Of a stretch of 10,961 bases of DNA, positions 7,301 through 10,961 are shown one piece after another; positions within the stretch are counted from its first letter, which is position 1, and each line of letters starts with the position of its first letter. The notes below the pieces were generated by a model. The model worked only from the letters and a program-made list of their open reading frames with translations, did not search any database and was not told where the DNA came from. Made by a program: the position numbers and the translations under genes. Location of the stretch: the NCBI GenBank assembly GCA_020355945.1, contig CP070627.1:906090-917050 (forward strand), given 5' to 3'. This DNA is from Candidatus Aminicenantota bacterium (GTDB lineage Bacteria; Acidobacteriota; Aminicenantia; UBA2199).

Positions 7301-10300
7301 ATACCCGTAACCAGGAGTTAGATAAGCGAATCGTGTTCTTGTTCACCGGCCAGGGTTCGCAGTATGTTGGCATGGCAAAGGAGTTGGTGGAGACAGAGCC
7401 TGTGTTTAAAGCCGAACTGGAGAGATGTGACCGGCTTTTCTATAAACACATCAAAGCATCTATTGTTGAATTACTATATTCAACGGGATCGACGGATGAA
7501 AAGGTGAGTGAGGCCATTCATGCGCAGCCCATTATTTTTTCCATTGAATACGCTCTTAGTAAGCTCTGGCAGTCCTGGAGAGTGGAGCCAGCGCTGGTCA
7601 TGGGTCATAGTATTGGCGAGTATGCAGCGGCCTGTACCGCAGGTGTACTCACTTTAGAAGATGCGGTAAAACTGGTGGCCTTACGGGGCAAATTGATGCA
7701 GTCGGCAAAAGAACAAGGGCAAATGGTGGGCATACTAACCAGCGAAGAAAACGTAAAATCCTTTATCCATCCCTATAACGACGTCTCCATCGCTGCAGTC
7801 AATGCCCCTGAAAATGTAACGATATCCGGGAGCAAAGCCTCCGTCCAAAAGGTAATTCAAAAAGTCAAACAGGCGAAAATTTTTATTGAACCTCTCAATA
7901 TCTCCCATGCGTTCCATTCGGTGCTGATGGAATCTTATGCGGAAAGATTCGGTCATGAAATAGACGGTGTGGTGTTTTCGCCGCCCCGACTGCCCATCAT
8001 CTCCACCATTACCGGCAGGAAAGCGGGTAAGCAACTATGCGATCCCGATTACTGGACCCGCCATTTTTGCCGAACCGTACGGTTTTATGACAGCATGAAA
8101 CTGGCCCGGGAGAATGGTTATCAAATCTATATTGAAATCGGGGGAACCGCCGCATTGGCAGGACTGGCCAGCCAGTGCTTCCCTATCGAGAATGACCAGG
8201 CCCATGCCCTGTTTCTTCCATCCCTGAGAAAAGGAAAAAATGCCTGTGAACAACTATTAACCAGTTTGTCCCAATTATATCTCCAGGGTATTGATATTGA
8301 TTGGGACCAGTTTTATCAACCCTGCCCCGGGAAGAAAGTCGCTTTACCCACCTACCCGTTCCAACGGGAACGTTATTGGCATGAGGGCTTAAATAGTCAT
8401 CAACCACAGGAAATTATCACTATTTCTTCTTCAAGCGAACCCCACCATGAAATTGAAAAAACAAATAGAGAAAAAGAAAATACGGATGAGATTAAATCGG
8501 AATTAAAAGAAATGATTAGCAGCGTCTCCGGTCTGAACCCGGGGGATATCCTGGATGATGCGGATTTGTTTTCCCTGGGATTGGACTCTTTGATGCTGGT
8601 TGAATTAAGAAGAAAAATAAATGGAACATATGGAATCGATATAACTCTGAATGAATTTTTCATGGAATTATCCACATTGAATAAGATTATCCGGTATATT
8701 AAAAGTAAGTTACCCCGGGAGAAGGCCGAAGAGAGGATTCCTGCCAATGCTGGTGGGGATGTTCCTGTTTCTTTGCTGGAACGAATCATGGCCCGGCAAA
8801 TGGAAGCCATGAAACAGTTAGCAGAAAGGCAGCTTGAGACACTTAAGAATTTACAGGGGACACCTTATTTTTTTGAGGAAAAAGATGATCAACCCCAGGG
8901 GACCCAGGGAGAAATGAGCCCGCTCAATTTTTCGGCGGTGGTTGACCCTGGTCAGAGGGATTTCACGCCGTCGCAGCAGCGTCACCTGGAGGCACTTATT
9001 CATCGGTATACGCAGCGGACCCGCACCTCGAAGCAGCATACCCAGGCTTTTCGGCATGTGCTTGCCGACAGCAAGGCAACCGTAGGGTTTAATCTCTCCT
9101 ACAAAGAAATGCTTTACCCGATTATTGGTAAATGGGCCCGGGGTTCCAGGATCCGGGATATCGATGACAACGAATACATCGACGTCACCATGGGATTTGG
9201 CGTATATCTTTTTGGGCATCATCCTTCATTTGTCAGGCAAGCCTTCAGGGAATTGGAGACAGATTCGACAGAACTGGGTCCCCGTTCGTACCTGGTGGGC
9301 GAAGTGGCAGAGTTGATTTCCAGGCTTACCGGCATGGAACGGGTAACCTTCACCAATACCGGTACGGAAGCGGTAATGACCGCGATACGACTGGCACGTG
9401 CCGCCACCGGTCGTTCTAAGATTGCCATGTTTTCGCGGTCTTACCATGGACATTCGGACGGAACCCTGGCCGTGTCCATTAACAGGGATGGCAAAATCTG
9501 GTCCGAACCTGCTTCTCCGGGCATTCCCCGGGAAATGATACAAAACGTGTTGGTATTGGATTATTTACACCCCCGGTCGCTGGAAGTTATTCGAGATCAC
9601 TGCGGGCAATTGGCTGCTGTACTGGTGGAGCCTATCCAGGCCCGGGATCCGGGAGTGCAGCCCGGGGAATTTCTCCATCAACTGAGGCAAATCACCCAAC
9701 GCTCAGGAACCGTGCTGATTTTTGATGAAATGATTACCGGTTTTCGCCTGCATCTCGGTGGTGCCCAGGCATATTTTAATGTAGAAGCTGACATCTGCAC
9801 CTATGGCAAGATCATTGGCGGCGGTCTGCCCATTGGCGTGATTGCCGGGAAATCCCAATATCTTGACCACATTGACGGCGGTTTTTGGAACTATGGGGAT
9901 ACTTCGTATCCGCAAACCCAACGAACATTTTTCGGTGGTACCTTCTGCCAGTATCATGAGGCCATGGCAACTGCCCGGGCTGTTCTCAAATACCTGGAGT
10001 CCCAAGGACCTGACCTGCAAAATCAATTAAATCAACGCACCGAAAAATTTACCCAAACCCTTAATTCCTTTTTTAAAGAAAACGAGATTTCCATGCGAAT
10101 GGCCCATTTTAGTTCTATTTTTCGTTTTGATATCCCGGGAAACATGGACCTGTTTTTCTATCATATGCTGGAAAAGGGAGTATACATCTGGGAGTGGCGT
10201 AATTGTTTCCTATCTACGGCCCATACCGATGAGGACCTGGATTTTGTGATCGATGCTGTCAAAGAGAGTATTGATGAATTGGAGTCAGGCGGGTTTTCTT

Positions 10301-10961
10301 TCAAGCGCGTGCCAGTCTCCAACACGTTTCCCATGTCTTCGGTTCAGAAGCGGTTGTATGTGTTGAGTCAAGGGAAAGACGGGCAGCGGGCCTATCATAT
10401 GCCCATGGCTATGCGCATCAAAGGCCCATTGGAATTTAAAAAAGTCGAATCAGTATACAACGATTTAATCAAACGACATGAAATTCTCCGCACCGGGTTG
10501 GAGATCAAAGACCAGCAGTTGGTGCAGCGTGTGGCTGCACCCGAAGAGGTGGAATTCTTCCTCATCTACAGGAAACAAAAGGATGCCAATATCGAAGCAT
10601 TAAGCGATGAAGTTCTTCAACCCTTTGATTTGTCCAAACCACCGCTCATGCGGGTATCTATCACGGAGCTTTCTTCTACTGATTTTATATTCATTACCAA
10701 TTTTCACCACGGCATTGTGGATGGAATATCATTAAACATCCTGGTCCAGGACTTTATGAGGTTATACCAGGGCAGTGAGCTTCCGCCCATCAAGATGCAA
10801 TATAAAGATTACGTGCATTGGGAGCAGCAGTATATGGGTTCCCCCCGGTTCCATGCCCATGAGGAATTCTGGGCCAGGCAATTGGGCGGGCAGGTCCCGG
10901 TGTTGGAACTGCCTACTGATTACCCACGGCCGTTAATCCAGGGTTTTGAGGGAGATATTAT
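4315..10961 (+). CDS. Hybrid PKS/NRPS synthetase with aminotransferase, AT-ACP-KS-AT-ACP-AMT-C (3' end outside window)
   Basis: This synthetase appears to build and pass on a beta-amino acyl chain. The 2215 residues present contain a divergent AT (6 to about 310), ACP (about 380-455), KS (476-902), malonyl-type AT (about 1006-1310), ACP (about 1393-1466), a helical linker (about 1480-1515), a class III PLP aminotransferase (about 1551-1992) and a condensation domain cut by the window end (2003 onward). The extension module has no ketoreductase, which leaves the beta-ketone the aminotransferase needs. The order matches the iturin/mycosubtilin first subunits, but with AT-ACP in place of acyl ligase-ACP. 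The ATG at 4315 is set by an AGGAG 6 bases upstream and places the first AT motif at residue 8, with no N-terminal docking helix, as expected for an initiating protein. Adenylation and carrier domains presumably follow downstream. Domain calls are firm; the starter identity and product are inference. Confidence 0.96.
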   Translation, partial: MSGKIKIVFVYPGFGAQWKKMGAGLLEEDVFRAAIRECDKQCSRYVDWHIEEEIQKPVEISRLDDPSVGYLCSLAIEIALMELLKNRGVIPDAVIGHSGGEAAAAYNAGILDLKDMFKVIWNHSILMKKERKGAMAHISLPRENVDEILKNASIPRVERRIFIAGHNSPKAVIVSGQKRAIKKLVEPLIKEKVFCKLLNISAPFHSPVIERYKKEFYNGIKDIRPGKALMPIYSSLHGGLSKETDYSPSYWTEHLVKPVNFSGAIQAMINHGYGIFLEISPHPILTQSIKEILEAAGQEEGLALGTLKRDEDEKQELFNCFARLALAGCAVPEEKLDQADKQRLQLSIAALTGNAQDSQDSQEPGMVKKLKKGARGKQEELILERVQQAIRQVLNREEIRLADVHLGFFEMGFDSMTAIQLSETLAHGLGLSLPTTLIFDYPDIRSVTKYLVSRLDNKPEEIKVNKKVPRDDTFNEPIAIIGMACRFPGGANDLQSFWDLLKNGKDTVTGIPRERWDGDALYGEEITPGKSITKQGNFISGVDITTFDAGFFKISPKEARSLDPQQRLLLEVTVEALENAAIPLLSTRDKQVGVFIGMCMDDYKKAHLYSEDLSSIDPYSGTGSMSCAAAGRISYFLGTRGPSISVDTACSSSLTSLHFAVQSLRNRECEMALVGGVNCLVSPHQFVHFSQLNVLSKDGTCKTFDEKADGFGRGEGCGVVVLKRLTEARKDNDNILAIIKGSAVNQDGASAGFTAPNGIAQQEVIYKALENSDVSPGSVDYIETHGAGTPLGDPIEIGAIREVYGKTRTMDNPVLVGSVKTNIGHLEGAAGTAGLIKTVLSLQHQTIPPHLHVSTPNPLIDWEHIPVKITTGLTPWQRNETPRKAGISGFGFTGTNAHVIIEEAAKMAEPSPGMRRPVHMLNLSAKSEKALAELAGLYRGYLSQSSLPGLDDICYTASIGRSHFNCRFSGLGKSPGEINQKLAAFLSNPLQSIYANTRNQELDKRIVFLFTGQGSQYVGMAKELVETEPVFKAELERCDRLFYKHIKASIVELLYSTGSTDEKVSEAIHAQPIIFSIEYALSKLWQSWRVEPALVMGHSIGEYAAACTAGVLTLEDAVKLVALRGKLMQSAKEQGQMVGILTSEENVKSFIHPYNDVSIAAVNAPENVTISGSKASVQKVIQKVKQAKIFIEPLNISHAFHSVLMESYAERFGHEIDGVVFSPPRLPIISTITGRKAGKQLCDPDYWTRHFCRTVRFYDSMKLARENGYQIYIEIGGTAALAGLASQCFPIENDQAHALFLPSLRKGKNACEQLLTSLSQLYLQGIDIDWDQFYQPCPGKKVALPTYPFQRERYWHEGLNSHQPQEIITISSSSEPHHEIEKTNREKENTDEIKSELKEMISSVSGLNPGDILDDADLFSLGLDSLMLVELRRKINGTYGIDITLNEFFMELSTLNKIIRYIKSKLPREKAEERIPANAGGDVPVSLLERIMARQMEAMKQLAERQLETLKNLQGTPYFFEEKDDQPQGTQGEMSPLNFSAVVDPGQRDFTPSQQRHLEALIHRYTQRTRTSKQHTQAFRHVLADSKATVGFNLSYKEMLYPIIGKWARGSRIRDIDDNEYIDVTMGFGVYLFGHHPSFVRQAFRELETDSTELGPRSYLVGEVAELISRLTGMERVTFTNTGTEAVMTAIRLARAATGRSKIAMFSRSYHGHSDGTLAVSINRDGKIWSEPASPGIPREMIQNVLVLDYLHPRSLEVIRDHCGQLAAVLVEPIQARDPGVQPGEFLHQLRQITQRSGTVLIFDEMITGFRLHLGGAQAYFNVEADICTYGKIIGGGLPIGVIAGKSQYLDHIDGGFWNYGDTSYPQTQRTFFGGTFCQYHEAMATARAVLKYLESQGPDLQNQLNQRTEKFTQTLNSFFKENEISMRMAHFSSIFRFDIPGNMDLFFYHMLEKGVYIWEWRNCFLSTAHTDEDLDFVIDAVKESIDELESGGFSFKRVPVSNTFPMSSVQKRLYVLSQGKDGQRAYHMPMAMRIKGPLEFKKVESVYNDLIKRHEILRTGLEIKDQQLVQRVAAPEEVEFFLIYRKQKDANIEALSDEVLQPFDLSKPPLMRVSITELSSTDFIFITNFHHGIVDGISLNILVQDFMRLYQGSELPPIKMQYKDYVHWEQQYMGSPRFHAHEEFWARQLGGQVPVLELPTDYPRPLIQGFEGDI
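4330..5250 (+). other. Divergent acyltransferase, probable starter-unit loader
   Basis: The catalytic pair is present: Ser98 in GHSGGE (4600-4617) and His205 in APFHS (4918-4932). Two conserved positions have changed compared with the other acyltransferases here. The Arg expected 25 residues after the Ser is His123 (4681-4683, context WNHSILM instead of LRGxLMQ). The GQGSQ motif reads GFGAQ, with Phe14 (4354-4356) in place of the oxyanion-loop Gln. Loss of this Arg is known in loading ATs that take monocarboxylic acyl-CoAs. The first position in the protein and the ACP directly behind it support a loading role. Confidence 0.85.
5378..5404 (+). repeat. Imperfect 9-base tandem repeat in AT-ACP linker
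   Basis: CACAGGATT, CACAGGACT and CACAGGAGC follow each other directly. In frame they code for a linker rich in Gln, Asp and Ser (AQDSQDSQEPG) between the loading AT and its ACP. Read on the other strand the core is TCCTGTG, close to the TCCTCTGTG unit at 19-45. Confidence 0.75.
5452..5679 (+). other. Acyl carrier protein domain of the loading unit
   Basis: The motif EMGFDSM gives the phosphopantetheine Ser415 (5557-5559). It is followed by LPTTLIFDYPDI, the usual helix III region of PKS carrier domains. It would receive the starter from the preceding AT and hand it to the KS. Confidence 0.93.
5740..7023 (+). other. Ketosynthase domain
   Basis: This domain condenses the starter with malonyl-ACP by decarboxylation. 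It opens EPIAIIGMACRFPGG. The active Cys650 is in VDTACSS (6262-6264). The two histidines are His785 (6667, ETHGAGT) and His825 (6787, KTNIGHLEGAAG). The usual HGTGT reads HGAGT (Ala787), and the closing GFGGTNAH reads GFTGTNAH. The catalytic Cys-His-His set is complete, so it should be a true extending KS and not the decarboxylating KSQ type. Confidence 0.95.
7330..8250 (+). other. Acyltransferase domain, malonyl-type
   Basis: It carries TGQGSQYVGM at the N-terminus, GHSIGE with Ser1099 (7609), the carboxylate-binding Arg1124 (7684, LRGKLMQ) and HAFHS (7906-7920). All match malonyl-specific PKS acyltransferases. It resembles the gene 1 AT much more than the loader in its own protein. The post-AT signature LPTYPFQRERYW follows near 8344-8379. 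Confidence 0.94.
8491..8712 (+). other. Acyl carrier protein domain of the extension module
   Basis: The motif SLGLDSLMLVELRRKI gives the phosphopantetheine Ser1425 (8587-8589). It is preceded by an Asp/Glu/Lys-rich linker of about 35 residues. This carrier would present the beta-ketoacyl chain to the aminotransferase. Confidence 0.93.
8752..8860 (+). other. Amphipathic helical linker between ACP and aminotransferase
   Basis: About 30 residues rich in Leu, Met, Gln, Glu and Arg (SLLERIMARQMEAMKQL and onward) show heptad-like spacing of hydrophobic residues, suggesting a coiled coil or dimerising helix. Similar helices between carrier and aminotransferase are what I recall from iturin-type synthetases. 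A polar linker follows until about 8960. Confidence 0.6.
8965..10290 (+). other. PLP-dependent class III aminotransferase domain
   Basis: This glutamate-1-semialdehyde-type aminotransferase is expected to convert the ACP-bound beta-ketone to a beta-amine. It shows the entry block RHLEALIHRY, the fold start IRDIDDNEYID and NTGTEAV (9355-9375, PLP phosphate). YHGH (9442-9453) follows. DEMITGF carries Asp1804 (9724), which contacts the pyridine nitrogen. Lys1832 (9808, YGKIIGGGLPIG) forms the Schiff base, and TFFGGTF follows. All key residues are present and the length is normal. Confidence 0.94.
10321..10961 (+). other. Condensation domain (C-terminal half outside window)
   Basis: It starts at FPMSSVQKRLYVLS (C1) and continues through KRHEILRTGL (C2) and the catalytic HHGIVDG (10705-10725, His2131 and Asp2136). 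YKDYVHWEQQ (C4) and LPTDYPRP follow before the cut. It would couple the beta-amino acyl or elongated chain to the first amino acid. It lacks the loop insertion seen in the gene 1 condensation domain. Confidence 0.93.

Overview
The whole window is part of a hybrid polyketide synthase / non-ribosomal peptide synthetase (PKS/NRPS) locus. It is occupied by two very large genes on the + strand, both cut by the window edges. No stretch longer than 9 bases lies outside a coding region. I see no tRNA, rRNA, CRISPR array, insertion sequence or terminator.

Gene 1 (1-4305) enters from upstream in the middle of an acyltransferase domain. It reads AT (malonyl type) - ketoreductase - acyl carrier protein - condensation domain, then stops. 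It therefore ends on a condensation domain with no adenylation domain behind it. Gene 2 (4315 to the window end, still open) follows after 9 bases with a good ribosome binding site. It reads AT (unusual, probably a starter loader) - ACP - KS - AT (malonyl) - ACP - helical linker - class III aminotransferase - condensation domain (cut). The two genes are almost certainly one operon.

The gene 2 order, from a loading unit through KS-AT-ACP without a ketoreductase to an aminotransferase and then a condensation domain, is the logic of iturin/mycosubtilin-type assembly lines. There, one malonate extension leaves a beta-ketone, the aminotransferase turns it into a beta-amine, and a condensation domain joins the beta-amino acyl chain to amino acids. 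Here an acyltransferase-ACP pair stands where those systems have an acyl-AMP ligase. Its acyltransferase has lost the arginine that holds the carboxylate of malonyl extenders, which fits loading of a plain acyl-CoA starter (inference).

Short repeats sit inside the coding sequence, always in frame and in loops or linkers: a perfect 9-base triplicate in the gene 1 AT, a 12-base tandem plus a perfect 10-bp hairpin inside the gene 1 condensation domain, and a 9-base triplicate in the AT-ACP linker of gene 2. They look like intergenic-type repeats that have invaded the synthetase genes.

The organism is a bacterium with moderate base composition and a large modular PKS/NRPS gene set. The protein style (GHSIGEY acyltransferases, condensation domains opening LSPAQKRL, EYYDL and RPFDLSQ phrases) reminds me of uncultured Acidobacteriota-like lineages such as Candidatus Aminicenantes, and more distantly of cyanobacterial and Bacillus systems. 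This assignment is weak and rests on recollection, not on a search.
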